Shown in pieces: positions 38,892 to 48,932 of a DNA stretch of 64,000 nucleotides; within the stretch, counting starts at the first letter, position 1; each line of letters starts with the position of its first letter. Below the pieces are notes generated by a model, which was not told the DNA's origin, made no database searches, and saw nothing but the letters and a program-made list of their open reading frames with translations. The translations under genes and the position numbers were made by a program. Location of the stretch: positions 124,001 to 188,000 of the forward strand of contig AP006628.2 of the NCBI GenBank assembly GCA_000009845.1, given 5' to 3'. This stretch comes from Onion yellows phytoplasma OY-M (lineage in GTDB: Bacteria; Bacillota_I; Bacilli_A; Acholeplasmatales; Acholeplasmataceae).

Positions 38892-39244
38892 TAAATGTTT
38901 AGTAAATTTGGGACTTTTTATTTGTATATAAAAAATATCAAAATTATCTGATAACCATCCAACCATTATCCTCTTTTTTTCAATTTTTTTTACACAATTT
39001 ATGCATTATTTTTTAAAAAAAGTTGACAAAATGATTTTTTTACTTGACTTAATGACATTATTTTAGTAAAATATTAAGAGAATATTGAAAATAAAAAATT
39101 ACTATTTCATAATAATTAAGACTATTTCATATCTAAATTACAAAAGATTTCATAACTCTTTTGTTTTTGTCGCTTTCAAACAAAACACAAATACACACAT
39201 AAAATTAATCACTATTTTTTCATTAATAATAAGGAGAAAATTCC
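38892..39244 (+). other. gap with the rplM-rpsI promoter
   Basis: It holds the promoter at 39044-39072 and a leader of about 165 bases. An additional TTGACA sits at 39023-39028. No ORF with a ribosome site is seen. Confidence 0.6.
39044..39072 (+). promoter_or_regulatory. promoter of rplM-rpsI
   Basis: TTGACT (39044-39049), 17 bases, TAAAAT (39067-39072), a strong match to the vegetative consensus. Confidence 0.8.
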
Positions 39245-39703
39245 ATGACAGAACAATTGCAACCAAAAAACAATCAAAAAACTTTAATGGCTAATAAAAC
39301 AACAGTAAAACCTAAATGGCACCTAGTAGATGCTAAGGGCAAAACCCTAGGCAGATTAGCTACCAAAGTGGCTTCCATTTTAAAAGGAAAACACAAAACA
39401 CATTACACGCCACACGTAGACAATGGCGATTATGTTATTGTTGTAAATGCTGCCTATATTCATTTAACTGGCAAAAAATGGCAACAAAAAACTTACTACA
39501 AACATTCAGGTTATCCAGGTGGTTTAACTAAAGTTGTAGCTTCAGAAATGATGCGTAAATTTCCTACAAGAATGGTTGAAAAAGCAATTTTAGGAATGGT
39601 TCCTCATACTAAATTAGGTTCACAAATTGGTAAAAAATTATTTGTTTATGCCGAACAAAACCACAATCACCAAGCGCAACAACCAGAAAGTTTAGAGGTT
39701 TAA
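39245..39703 (+). CDS. rplM: 50S ribosomal protein L13
   Basis: A 152-residue product. From residue 15 it is normal L13 (KPKWHLVDAKGKTLGRLAT, HYTPHVDNGDYVIVVNA, SGYPGGL, RKFPTRMVEKAILGM). The ATG at 39245 is chosen because AAGGAGA lies 9 bases upstream; the internal ATG at 39287 would remove 14 residues. L13 starts assembly of the large subunit. The gene is followed 4 bases later by rpsI, the usual pair. Confidence 0.96.
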   Translation: MTEQLQPKNNQKTLMANKTTVKPKWHLVDAKGKTLGRLATKVASILKGKHKTHYTPHVDNGDYVIVVNAAYIHLTGKKWQQKTYYKHSGYPGGLTKVVASEMMRKFPTRMVEKAILGMVPHTKLGSQIGKKLFVYAEQNHNHQAQQPESLEV

Positions 39704-39707
39704 TTAG

Positions 39708-40100
39708 ATGAAAAAAGTAAATTATTTTGGTACTGGTCGTCGTAAAAGTGCTGTGGCAAGAGTTATTTTAACTAATGGTACTGGCAAAATTACAATCAAT
39801 ACTAGAGATTTTGAAAAATATTTACCATTACCTGCAACACGACTAGAAATGATTCAACCTTTAGAATTAACTGAAAAAAGAGAAGCTTTTGATGTAAGTG
39901 TGAATGTAAACGGCGGAGGGCTTTCAGCTCAAGCAGGCGCTATTCGTTTAGGAATTGCACGCGCTTTAATTGAAAGTGTTCCCGAATTAAGAGCCATTTT
40001 AAAAAAAGCTGGTTTATTAACTCGCGATGCTCGTTGTGTTGAACGCAAAAAATACGGTTTAAAAAAAGCTCGTCGAGCACCACAATTTTCCAAACGTTAA
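39708..40100 (+). CDS. rpsI: 30S ribosomal protein S9
   Basis: A 130-residue protein with [16 protein letters not shown] at the start and the strongly basic end [12 protein letters not shown], whose last residues reach the P-site tRNA. It forms an operon with rplM and is followed by a terminator. Confidence 0.97.
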   Translation: MKKVNYFGTGRRKSAVARVILTNGTGKITINTRDFEKYLPLPATRLEMIQPLELTEKREAFDVSVNVNGGGLSAQAGAIRLGIARALIESVPELRAILKKAGLLTRDARCVERKKYGLKKARRAPQFSKR

Positions 40101-40103
40101 TCC

Positions 40104-40140
40104 AAAAAAGAACTTTGTCAAAAAGTTCCTTTTTTTTAAA
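40104..40140 (+). terminator. Rho-independent terminator after rpsI
   Basis: GAACTTT pairs with AAAGTTC around a short loop near 40111-40129, with an A run before and eight T after. Confidence 0.85.
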
Positions 40141-40199
40141 TTTTCCACCAACACCTCCCCTATCGATTTTAAATTAAAAGGAAAACCCTTACTGTAACT

Positions 40200-41549
40200 A
40201 TGAAAAAAATTAAAGTTCGTTATGCTCCAAGCCCTACTGGTTTTTTGCATATAGGAAATGCCCGCACTGCTTTATTCAATTATTTGTTTGCCAAACAAAA
40301 TCAAGGAGAGTTTATCATCCGCATCGAAGACACCGATTTTTCACGCAATGTTGAAGGCGGCGAGGCTTCTCAATTAAAAAATTTACGTTGGTTAGGAATT
40401 GATTGGAGCGAAGGGCCCGATATCCAAGGACCTTTTGGACCTTATCGCCAATCAGAAAGACTTGCCATTTACCAAAAATACGCCCAAAAACTACTTGATC
40501 AAGATCTCGCTTACAAAGAATTTCAAGAAGGACACACCACTTTTGCCATAAGATTTCGCGTTCCTACCAATCAAACTTTTGCCTTTGATGATTTAATTAG
40601 AGGCAAACTTACTTTTCAAAGTCAAGAAATCGAAGACTTTATTATCCTCAAATCAAACGGCTATCCTTCTTATAATTTTGCAGTTGTCATTGACGATCAC
40701 TTAATGCAGATTTCTCATATTTTTCGAGGAGAAGAACACATCACTAACACCCCTAAACAAATTATGATTTATCAAGCTTTCCAATGGCATCTTCCTCAAT
40801 TTGCTCACATGACTTTAATTCTTAACGAAAACAAAAAAAAATTAAGCAAAAGAGATGCTAATATTATGCAATTTATTGAACAATATGAAAAATTAGGATA
40901 CTTGCCACAAGCATTATTTAATTTCTTATCTTTGTTAGGATTTAGTCCTTTAAGCCAAACCGAAATATTAAGTCCCCAAGAATTAATTAATTTATTTGAT
41001 GTGGCACGCCTCAATAAAGCTCCTGCTATGTTTGATAAAACTAAACTAGATTATTTGAATAATCAACATTTAAGAAAGTTGCTTCCAGAAGTAATTGCAT
41101 CATTTATTTTGCAAAAAAAATATTTAGCTCTTACAACCGCTCCTACAAATTACAAAGAGTGGATGACTAAATTTGTGGCTTTGTTTCAAGATAGAATGCA
41201 TTATATGCAACAAATCACAGATTTTTATCAACTTTTTTTTCAATCCACACCTTTTTTATCGCAAGAAGCTACACATTTTTTACAAACTAATCCCCAAACA
41301 ACCCTTATTTTAAAAACTTTTTATAATGTTTTTGATGTTATTGTATTTGAAAAAGATGTTATTGCTAATTCCATTAAACAAGTTACTACCCAAAATGATT
41401 TTGCTAAAAAAACACTTTTTATGGCTTTGCGTATCGGAACTACTTGCAAAATGCATGGTCCCAGTATCGCCCTTTTATTAGAATTGTTAGGAAAAAAACA
41501 AGTACTTAAAAATCTATCTTATGTTTTAGAACAAGCCCAAAAATTTTAA
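40200..41549 (+). CDS. gltX: glutamyl-tRNA synthetase
   Basis: A class I synthetase of 449 residues with [12 protein letters not shown] (10-21) as the HIGH motif and KKLSKRD near 213-219 as the KMSKS motif. [17 protein letters not shown] and the anticodon-binding C-domain complete it. It charges tRNA-Glu, and probably tRNA-Gln for later amidation if GatCAB is present elsewhere. AAAAGGAAA lies 19 bases before the ATG, a long spacing. Confidence 0.95.
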   Translation: MKKIKVRYAPSPTGFLHIGNARTALFNYLFAKQNQGEFIIRIEDTDFSRNVEGGEASQLKNLRWLGIDWSEGPDIQGPFGPYRQSERLAIYQKYAQKLLDQDLAYKEFQEGHTTFAIRFRVPTNQTFAFDDLIRGKLTFQSQEIEDFIILKSNGYPSYNFAVVIDDHLMQISHIFRGEEHITNTPKQIMIYQAFQWHLPQFAHMTLILNENKKKLSKRDANIMQFIEQYEKLGYLPQALFNFLSLLGFSPLSQTEILSPQELINLFDVARLNKAPAMFDKTKLDYLNNQHLRKLLPEVIASFILQKKYLALTTAPTNYKEWMTKFVALFQDRMHYMQQITDFYQLFFQSTPFLSQEATHFLQTNPQTTLILKTFYNVFDVIVFEKDVIANSIKQVTTQNDFAKKTLFMALRIGTTCKMHGPSIALLLELLGKKQVLKNLSYVLEQAQKF

Positions 41550-41714
41550 TTAATTCCATTTGAAAAATAATATTTATATATTTCATAATTAATTTAATTT
41601 ACTTATCATTTTATTTTATATAATTCATTCCATCTCAATTTAACCCTTATTTTTTCTTTTATTTGCCCCCTCATTTTTCTTTATGCCATTTTCCAAACAA
41701 AAAGGATTTCTTTA

Positions 41715-43031
41715 ATGCTAAAAATTTATAACTCTTTAACTCGCAAAAAAGAATTTTTTAACCCTGCCCATCCGCCCCAAATTAACATGTATGTTTGTGG
41801 ACCTACTGTCTATAATCACCTGCATTTAGGAAACACCAGACCGTTAATTTTTTTTGATACAGTGAAAAGATATTTAGAAATGCTTAATTTTAGGGTATAT
41901 TATGTAGTAAATATTACTGATATTGATGATAAAATTATTGAAAATGCCCTTAAAAACCAAGTTTTGGAACAAGATTTAGCCAATAAATATATTAAATCTT
42001 TCAACAATCTCCTCAAAACCCTAAACATTCAAACCATTAATTTTAAACCTCAAGCTACTCAATATATCAATTCTATGATTGTCTACATCCAAACTCTTTT
42101 AGACCAAGGATTTGCTTATTTTACCGATCAAGGAATATATTTTCGTGTATCTAAAATTGATGATTATGGTAAACTCAAAAAACAAGATTTATCCCAACTT
42201 AAACAAAATGCACGTAAACAATTAGACCCTCAAAAAGAATTTCCAGGAGATTTTATTTTATGGAAAAAAACTTCGCAAGGTATTACATACCCAAGTCCTT
42301 GGTTTGCAGGGCGTCCTGGTTGGCATACTGAATGTGCAACTATGATTGAACAACTTTTTAAATTGCCTTTGGATATTCATGGAGGAGGTACAGATTTAAA
42401 ATTTCCTCATCATGAAAATGAAATTGCCCAAACACACGCCCATAGCCACCAAAAACTAGCTAATTTTTTTATGCATGTAGAAAGATTAGATTATCAAAAT
42501 CAAAAAATGTCTAAATCTTTAGGAAATATTATTTGGTGTAAAGATTTATTAAAACAATACAATCCTTGCATAATAAAGCTTTTAATTTTGAGTACTCATT
42601 ACCGCAAGCCAATCAATTTTAGTTATGATTTGATGGAACAAGCCCAACAAAAATACCAAAAAATAACTGATTTTTTAACTAAAAATAATTTTTATTTAAA
42701 AGTTAATCAATTTTCTTGCCAAGCCTTAGACCAAGATATAATGCAGTTATTTCATCAATTAATGCAAGATGATTTGGCTACTCATAAAGTAATTGATTTA
42801 ATGGAACAAACAATTAAACAAGCCCATCAAACCCAAATTTTGGATAAGTTATCCCAATTTCAAAACTCTTTATTATTAATTTTAAATATTTTAGGAATTA
42901 CAATTCCATTTAACAAACCAACAAAAACAGACTTACAAACATATTTTTTGTGGCAAGATGCAAGAAAATATAGAGATTTTGCCCAAGCAGATATTTTAAG
43001 AAAGCAATTATTAGATAAAGGCTTTATTTAA
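41715..43031 (+). CDS. cysS: cysteinyl-tRNA synthetase
   Basis: A class I synthetase of 438 residues. It has MYVCGPTVYNHLHLGNTRP, with the first zinc Cys, the zinc region GWHTECATM, FPHHENEIAQ and KMSKSLGN near 264-271. It charges tRNA-Cys. It is a little shorter than the 460-470 residues common in bacteria. AAAAAGGA precedes the ATG. It follows gltX on the same strand, as in many Firmicutes. Confidence 0.95.
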   Translation: MLKIYNSLTRKKEFFNPAHPPQINMYVCGPTVYNHLHLGNTRPLIFFDTVKRYLEMLNFRVYYVVNITDIDDKIIENALKNQVLEQDLANKYIKSFNNLLKTLNIQTINFKPQATQYINSMIVYIQTLLDQGFAYFTDQGIYFRVSKIDDYGKLKKQDLSQLKQNARKQLDPQKEFPGDFILWKKTSQGITYPSPWFAGRPGWHTECATMIEQLFKLPLDIHGGGTDLKFPHHENEIAQTHAHSHQKLANFFMHVERLDYQNQKMSKSLGNIIWCKDLLKQYNPCIIKLLILSTHYRKPINFSYDLMEQAQQKYQKITDFLTKNNFYLKVNQFSCQALDQDIMQLFHQLMQDDLATHKVIDLMEQTIKQAHQTQILDKLSQFQNSLLLILNILGITIPFNKPTKTDLQTYFLWQDARKYRDFAQADILRKQLLDKGFI

Positions 43032-43037
43032 AAACTT

Positions 43038-43061
43038 TGAAACGCTCCAATAATTTGCCCC
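43038..43061. repeat. dispersed 24-base repeat, copy 2 (possible IS end)
   Basis: TGAAACGCTCCAATAATTTG followed by CCCC, beginning 6 bases after the cysS stop. It differs at one base from 7013-7036. No transposase is beside it. Confidence 0.5.
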
Positions 43062-43149
43062 CACATTTTAATTATTTTTTTTACCTTTTTTTATTTTTCA
43101 ATATTATTTATTGCAATTCACAAACATTACAATAATTTTATTTATTTAG

Positions 43150-43178
43150 AAAAAGACCTCTTAATTGAGGTTTTTAAT
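43150..43178 (+). terminator. Rho-independent terminator after cysS
   Basis: ACCTC (43156-43160) and GAGGT (43167-43171) around TTAATT, with A before and T after. Confidence 0.7.
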
Positions 43179-43202
43179 ATATTATCAGTATCAGAGGGAA
43201 TC

Positions 43203-44843
43203 GTGCTAAAAGTTTATTATAATCAAACCATCCTAAATGTTACTTTAAACACTAGTTTAGAGACTTTAAAAAATCAATTAAACCTTAAAAATGTTTATGC
43301 TGCCAAAGTAAACAATAAATTAAAAGAACTTACCTTTAAATTGCATGCCCCCATCAATCAAATTACTTTTTTAGGCGCTTGGAACGCTGCGGCTGTAAAT
43401 ATTTATGAAGCTAGTTTAAGATATTTAGTTGCTATGGCATCTTACAAACTTTTTGAAAATATTTCATTACATTTTACTTATTATAGTTCTTCTAGTATTT
43501 TGGTATCTTTTCCCAAAGAAATTACCTTTTTGCCAGAAATGTTTCAAAAAATTAAAGAAGAAATGCATTTGTTAGTATCGCAAAAATTAGATATTACCAA
43601 AAAGAAATTGCCCCTTGAAAAAGCCTTGCAAATTTATCAATCTTTGGGATTTGGGGATAAAATTAGTCTCCTCAAACAAAAAGCTCCTTCCTTTGCTACC
43701 CTTTATTTTTGCCAAAACTATTGTAATTATATGTATCAAGGTTTAGTTCCTAACACTAGTTATTTAGATAAATATCATTTATTTTATCATCAAAATGGGT
43801 TTGTTATGCAATTTGTAACTCCTTTTAGTGATGAAAAAATTCCTCCTTTTCAACAAGAACCTCTATTTGAACAAATGCTTACTCAAAGTTTGGCTTTTAA
43901 AAAAACTATTCAAATGCAAAATGTTTCCCAAATTAATCAATTTGCCAAAACTGCTCAAAGTCAATTTAATTTAATTAATCTTGCAGAAATTAATCATCAA
44001 AATCAGTTGCAACAATTAAGTGTTAAAATTGCTAAACGTGCCTCCAATCTTAAAATTATTAATATTTCGGGTCCTTCTTCTAGTGGAAAAACTACATTTG
44101 CTAAAAGATTACAATTACAATTACAAGCGTTTGGAATTTGTACTTTTATTATTGCTATGGATAATTATTATTTGCCTTTGAAAGATATTCCCAAAGAAAA
44201 AGATGGCATCTCCTTTGATTTTGAAAGTATTGATGCCTTAAATATTCCTTTATTTAATCAAAATATCTATGATTTGCTGACTTGCAAAAAGACTACTATT
44301 CCCCAATTTGATTTTGTTACTCGTAGTCATACCCAAAAAGATATTCAAACCCATAATCATATTATTTTGGTAGAAGGAATACATGCCATAAACCCTAAAC
44401 TTACTCCTTTTATTCCAAGATTACAAAAATTTCAAATCTATATTGCCCCACAACATCAATTATCACTAGATTTCCACAATCCTTTACATTTAACCGATGT
44501 GAGGTTTTTAAGAAGAGCTATAAGAGATTATATTTCTAGGAATACTACTATTTTAAGGACTTTTGAGTTTTGGGATTCTGTGCGAAAAGGGGAGTTTAGA
44601 TGGATTTATCCTAATCAACAAGAAGCTGATTTTGTTTTCAATTCTGAATTAATTTATGAATTTAATGTTTTGAAACCATATTTAATTCCTTTGTTATTGC
44701 AAATTCCTGAAACAAGTAAGTATTTTGATAAAGCTCAGTATTTTTTAAATTTGTTAAGTTTTTTTAAATCTTTTGATTCTAATTTAGTGTTTCATGAGTC
44801 TTTGTTAAAAGAATTTATTGGTGGGAGTCCTTTTTATTTTTAG
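43203..44843 (+). CDS. uridine kinase-like nucleoside kinase with TGS and ThrRS-like N-terminal domains
   Basis: A 546-residue fusion. Residues 1-60 resemble a TGS domain (MLKVYYNQTILNVTL). The middle part (about 60-260) looks like the threonyl-tRNA synthetase second additional domain. From about 285 comes a phosphoribulokinase/uridine kinase domain with the P-loop GPSSSGKT (about 289-296), MDNYYLP, DFESIDAL and the VEGIHAINP segment. Such fusions occur in Firmicutes and Thermotoga and are annotated as nucleoside kinases. The GTG start at 43203 is supported by AGAGGGA. It probably phosphorylates uridine or cytidine; the role of the N-domains is unknown. Confidence 0.85.
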   Translation: MLKVYYNQTILNVTLNTSLETLKNQLNLKNVYAAKVNNKLKELTFKLHAPINQITFLGAWNAAAVNIYEASLRYLVAMASYKLFENISLHFTYYSSSSILVSFPKEITFLPEMFQKIKEEMHLLVSQKLDITKKKLPLEKALQIYQSLGFGDKISLLKQKAPSFATLYFCQNYCNYMYQGLVPNTSYLDKYHLFYHQNGFVMQFVTPFSDEKIPPFQQEPLFEQMLTQSLAFKKTIQMQNVSQINQFAKTAQSQFNLINLAEINHQNQLQQLSVKIAKRASNLKIINISGPSSSGKTTFAKRLQLQLQAFGICTFIIAMDNYYLPLKDIPKEKDGISFDFESIDALNIPLFNQNIYDLLTCKKTTIPQFDFVTRSHTQKDIQTHNHIILVEGIHAINPKLTPFIPRLQKFQIYIAPQHQLSLDFHNPLHLTDVRFLRRAIRDYISRNTTILRTFEFWDSVRKGEFRWIYPNQQEADFVFNSELIYEFNVLKPYLIPLLLQIPETSKYFDKAQYFLNLLSFFKSFDSNLVFHESLLKEFIGGSPFYF

Positions 44844-44875
44844 ATTATTTTATAATTAAATATTTTGTTATATGG

Positions 44876-44909
44876 AAAGATTAACTTTTGCAAAAGTTAA
44901 TCTTTTTTT
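44876..44909 (+). terminator. Rho-independent terminator after the nucleoside kinase gene
   Basis: A perfect 14-base-pair stem AAAGATTAACTTTT/AAAAGTTAATCTTT around GC, followed by TTTTG. Confidence 0.95.
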
Positions 44910-45129
44910 GTTGAAAAAGATATATTATATAAATGAGGATGTATAAATTATAATTGCAGTATTTAAGGCAAAAACTTATCAATATGCAGTTGTATCACAA
45001 AAATAGTTATATTCATGTTATAATTAAGCTGTAAAAAGTTATTATATTTTAATATTTAAGTGTATAAAGATATTTAAATATAATTTATTCAAAAATATTC
45101 ATACACAAAATATTGATTTGAGGAACTTT

Positions 45130-46422
45130 ATGTATCAGAAAAAAATTTTAATTAGATTTGGAGAATTATTTTTAAAAGGAAAAAATAAAAAAGCTTTCAT
45201 TAATACATTAAGACAATTATTACAAAATAAAATTAAAGACCTTTGCAACGTTCAAATGTATTTTAAACATGATTATGCTTATCTAGAATATATTTATGAT
45301 GCAAGTTTAGAAAAAGAAATTCTTAAAAGATTATCTTATGTATCAGGGATTTCTTCTTTTGTTGTAGTAAGTCAAGCAAGTAGACAATTAGATGATATTG
45401 TTCAAAAAGCTTGTTTATTGTTGCAAGAAAAAATTACAAAAAATACTTCTTTTAAAATAGAAACCACTAGAAAAGATAAAAGTTTTGCTTTAAAAAGTTT
45501 GGAACTTACCCAACAAATTGCTCCTTTAATTTTAAAGCAGTTTGAAGGTAAATTAATAGTTGATGTTAAAAATCCTCAAGTTATTTTACATGTTAGTATT
45601 AGAAAAGAAAACACTTATCTTTATTTAAAAAGTGATGAAACTCAAGCTTTAGGAGGGTTTCCTGTTTCTTCTGGTGGTGGAGGAACTGTTTTGATGAGTG
45701 GTGGTATTGATTCTCCTGTAGCTGCTTATTTGGCGATGAAAAAAGGTATTACAGTAGAGTTATTACATTTTGAATCAAGCCCTTTAACTCCTTTAGAATC
45801 AATCCAAAAAGTAATTGATTTAGCTAAAGTTTTGAGTCGTTATGCTTTTGGTAATCAAATTAAATTGCATTTAGTGCCTTTTAGATATTTGCAAGAAACA
45901 ATTACTAAAACAGTTCTAGATTCTTATATCATTAATGTTATGCGTCGGATGATGTATCGTTTAGCTTCTCAATTTGCTTTTCAAAAAAATCATTTATGTT
46001 TAATTAATGGTGAATCAGTAGGACAAGTAGCAAGTCAAACTTTGGAAAGTATGCAGACAACTACTCAAGTAACGAGTATGACTATTTTAAGACCTTTAGT
46101 TACTATGGATAAAAATGAAATAATTAAAATAGCTAAACAAATTGATACTTTTGATATTTCTATTCGTGCTTTTCATGATTGTTGTACTCTTTATTTGCCT
46201 CAAAATCCCACCACTAAACCAACTATTCTAAAAGCTAAAAGAGAAGAGCAAAAAATAGATTATTTTCCCTTATTAAATGATGCTTTGCAAAATACAATTA
46301 CTCTAAATATAGACCAACATTTGCAATTTAATATCTGTGATTATGGTTTTTTTGATGTAAAAGAAGCAATTAAGCATTTTTGCGAACAAAATCCAGAGCA
46401 AACAATTGTAAGTCAATATTAA
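45130..46422 (+). CDS. thiI: tRNA 4-thiouridine synthase ThiI
   Basis: A 430-residue protein from ATG 45130, with GAGGAA 6 bases in front. An in-frame TTG at 45118 is less likely. It has an N-terminal ferredoxin-like part (ILIRFGELFLKGKN), a THUMP domain (about 60-165) and a PP-loop SGGIDSPVA near 190. The catalytic Cys lies in the FHDCCTLYLP region near 345. It makes 4-thiouridine at position 8 of tRNA. No C-terminal rhodanese domain is present, as in Firmicutes. Confidence 0.94.
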   Translation: MYQKKILIRFGELFLKGKNKKAFINTLRQLLQNKIKDLCNVQMYFKHDYAYLEYIYDASLEKEILKRLSYVSGISSFVVVSQASRQLDDIVQKACLLLQEKITKNTSFKIETTRKDKSFALKSLELTQQIAPLILKQFEGKLIVDVKNPQVILHVSIRKENTYLYLKSDETQALGGFPVSSGGGGTVLMSGGIDSPVAAYLAMKKGITVELLHFESSPLTPLESIQKVIDLAKVLSRYAFGNQIKLHLVPFRYLQETITKTVLDSYIINVMRRMMYRLASQFAFQKNHLCLINGESVGQVASQTLESMQTTTQVTSMTILRPLVTMDKNEIIKIAKQIDTFDISIRAFHDCCTLYLPQNPTTKPTILKAKREEQKIDYFPLLNDALQNTITLNIDQHLQFNICDYGFFDVKEAIKHFCEQNPEQTIVSQY

Positions 46423-46442
46423 AATACAAAAGATAAAAAACA

Positions 46443-46592
46443 ATTCAATAAAATAATATTCAATAAAATAATATTCAATAAAATAATATTCAATAAAATA
46501 ATATTCAATAAAATAATATTCAATAAAATAATATTCAATAAAATAATATTCAATAAAATAATATTCAATAAAATAATATTCAATAAAATAAT
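46443..46592 (+). repeat. tandem repeat: 15-base unit, 10 perfect copies
   Basis: The unit ATTCAATAAAATAAT is repeated ten times without a change. It fills most of the space between thiI and the methyltransferase gene. A unit of 15 bases keeps any frame open, so the antisense frame is open too, but it reads only a simple repeat. Confidence 0.97.
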
Positions 46593-46666
46593 ATTTAAAA
46601 AGAGCGTAAAATGCAAATTAATTTTATATTTTTATGCTTTACTAATTTCAATTCAAAGGAACATTT

Positions 46667-47371
46667 ATGATTACATCGAAACAAAATCCTACTTTTAAAA
46701 AATTAAAAAAATTACAATTAAAAAAATATCGCGATTTATATCAACAATTTTTAGTATATGGTGATCATCTCATTGAACAAGCACAAAAAAACAACGCTGT
46801 TGTTACCATTTTTACTTCTAATGAGGAAAAACCAGGGACTTTTATTGCGCCTTCTTTGATGAAAGAATTATCTCAAACTAAAACTGTCTTTGAGCAAATG
46901 GCTCTTTGCAAACCTACCTCAGAGAATAATTTATTGTCTGATAAAATTTTAGTTTTGGATGATATTCAAGACCCTGCTAATTTAGGAGCTTTAATGCGTT
47001 CTGCTAGTGCTTTTGGGTTTAATCAAGTTTTTGCCAGTTTTCATAGTGCTGATTTTTATCATGAAAAAACTATTAGATCAAGCCAAGGTGCCTTATTTTC
47101 GCTTTCCTTAAAAAGAGGCAATACTAAATCCTTTTTAGAAGAAATTAAAGAAAAAAACTATTCTATTTTTAGTGCTTTTCCCCAAAAAGCCAATATTACT
47201 ATGGAAGATGCTAAAAAATATCCTAAAAAAGTATTAGTTTTAGGAAACGAAGGACAAGGGATTTCTTTGGAAACAGAAGCCCTTTCTGATTATTTTGTAA
47301 ATATTTGCACTCAAAATGTCGAAAGCCTAAATGTTGCAGTTGCAGGAAGCATTTTAATGTATCTTTTGTAA
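46667..47371 (+). CDS. SpoU/TrmH-family RNA 2'-O-methyltransferase
   Basis: A 234-residue protein with an N-terminal substrate-binding part (MITSKQNPTFKKLKKLQLKK) and a SPOUT catalytic domain: DIQDPANLGALMRSASAFG, LVLGNEGQGIS and the C-terminal knot LNVAVAGSILMY. It methylates a ribose in rRNA or tRNA. The family has several targets and the exact site cannot be chosen. AAAGGAA is close to the ATG. It lies just after the 15-base repeat array, which could affect its expression. Confidence 0.88.
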   Translation: MITSKQNPTFKKLKKLQLKKYRDLYQQFLVYGDHLIEQAQKNNAVVTIFTSNEEKPGTFIAPSLMKELSQTKTVFEQMALCKPTSENNLLSDKILVLDDIQDPANLGALMRSASAFGFNQVFASFHSADFYHEKTIRSSQGALFSLSLKRGNTKSFLEEIKEKNYSIFSAFPQKANITMEDAKKYPKKVLVLGNEGQGISLETEALSDYFVNICTQNVESLNVAVAGSILMYLL

Positions 47372-47464
47372 TTACCAAAGATAAAAATTTATTGCAAAAA
47401 AATAAAACAATAAAATATCATAAAACAAATTATAAAATAAATAAAATAATAAAGAGGTTTAAAA

Positions 47465-48019
47465 ATGAATATATTACATGATATTAATCCTGAAAGAATT
47501 ACCAAAGAAGAGTTTATAGTAGTTATTGAAATTTCTCAAGGAAGTAAAAAAAAATATGAGATTGACAAAGAAACAGGTCTTTTGTTGCTTGATCGTTTTT
47601 TGACAACTGCTTTTCGATATCCGATTAATTATGGATTTGTTCCTTTAACTCATTGTGAAGACAATGATCCTTTAGATGTTTTGGTGTTATCTCAAGAAAT
47701 CCTAGATCCTATGACTTTGGTAAAATGTCGTCCTTTGGGAGTAATTAAAATGATTGATAATGATGAATTAGATGAAAAAGTAATTGCAGTTCCTGTTTTT
47801 GATAAGTATTTTTCTCATTTACAAGATTTAAAAGATATGCCTTTGCCAATGATTGCAGAAATTAAGCATTTTTTTGAAAATTACAAAGCTTTGGAAAAGA
47901 AAAAAGTAGTTATTGAAGCTATACAAGATAAACAAGCAGCATTTAGTGCTATTGAAACAAGTCTTTTAACTTATCAAAAAGTTATTAAACCTTCTTTAAA
48001 GAAAGAAAAAAAGCAATAA
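47465..48019 (+). CDS. ppa: inorganic pyrophosphatase (family I)
   Basis: A 184-residue soluble pyrophosphatase with EISQGSKKKYEID, FRYPINYGFVP and the metal-binding ED-N-DPLDVLVL region, then KVIAVPV. It removes pyrophosphate made by biosynthesis and drives those reactions forward. AGAGG precedes the ATG. It follows the methyltransferase gene by about 90 bases. Confidence 0.96.
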   Translation: MNILHDINPERITKEEFIVVIEISQGSKKKYEIDKETGLLLLDRFLTTAFRYPINYGFVPLTHCEDNDPLDVLVLSQEILDPMTLVKCRPLGVIKMIDNDELDEKVIAVPVFDKYFSHLQDLKDMPLPMIAEIKHFFENYKALEKKKVVIEAIQDKQAAFSAIETSLLTYQKVIKPSLKKEKKQ

Positions 48020-48151
48020 AAACCTTCTTATATTTTTGCAAATAAAGTTTATTTGTGTTTTGCCTCCATATCATTTTTCAGTTTTAATAAGGATCAATTG
48101 TAATTAAATTATTTCATTAATATTTGATTAAAATGTTTGAAAAGAAAAGAT

Positions 48152-48180
48152 TTGACAATAATATTGGTGATAAATATACT
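48152..48180 (+). promoter_or_regulatory. smpB promoter
   Basis: TTGACA (48152-48157), 17 bases, TATACT (48175-48180). About 80 bases before the smpB start. Confidence 0.8.
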
Positions 48181-48266
48181 GTACAACAAACTTATTTTTA
48201 AAAAAACTTACTAACTCAAATTTGATTATTGCATTTATTTCATTTTGCAAAGGAAAAGTTTAAATT

Positions 48267-48725
48267 ATGAAAACAATTATCACTAATAAAAAAGCATTTT
48301 ATGATTATTCTTTAGAAAAGAAAAAATATCAAGCAGGAATCAAATTATTAGGAAGCGAAGTAAAATCAATTAGAATAGGAAAAATTAATTTATTAAACTC
48401 CTATATTCATATCAAAAATGAAGAAGCTTTTATAGTGAATATGACTATTTTAAAATATCCTTTTAGTTGTTGTTTGGCATATGATGAAAATAGAACTAAA
48501 AAGCTTTTGTTGCAAAAACATGAAATTATCCAAATTAAAAACAAAATTAAAACTGAAAAATTGTCTGTTATTCCTTTAAAAGTTTATTTTAATAAAAATT
48601 TAGTTAAATTAGAAATTGCCTTATCTAAAGGTAAGAAACAACACGATAAAAGAAATGCTTTAAAAGACTTTGATGCTAAATTGCGTATTCAAAAAACATT
48701 AAAAAACTTTAATCAAAAACAATAA
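48267..48725 (+). CDS. smpB: SsrA-binding protein SmpB
   Basis: A 152-residue protein with [35 protein letters not shown] and the C-terminal [12 protein letters not shown] core, all typical of SmpB. It carries tmRNA to stalled ribosomes. The tmRNA gene is not seen in this window. AAAGGAAAAG precedes the ATG. Confidence 0.96.
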
Positions 48726-48932
48726 CCCTTAACCCTTGTATTTTTTAATGAATAAAAAACCAATTTTAAAAATCCCCAACTTAAATTGCTTAATATTTTG
48801 TATTTTTTTGTAGTTTAACAATAATTTATAACAATTAAATTTTTGCAATAATAATGATACAAAATAATCAATTATTTTGTATTTTTTGCTTTTATGCAGA
48901 TATCAAATTAGACAATAATTAAGGACACATGA

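Noticed and set aside
46443-46592. CRISPR-like array
   Set aside because: Units are directly adjacent with no spacers and no cas genes are near, so it is a simple tandem repeat.
46419-46616. Antisense ORF made of repeated NIILL
   Set aside because: Only the open antisense frame of the 15-base tandem repeat.
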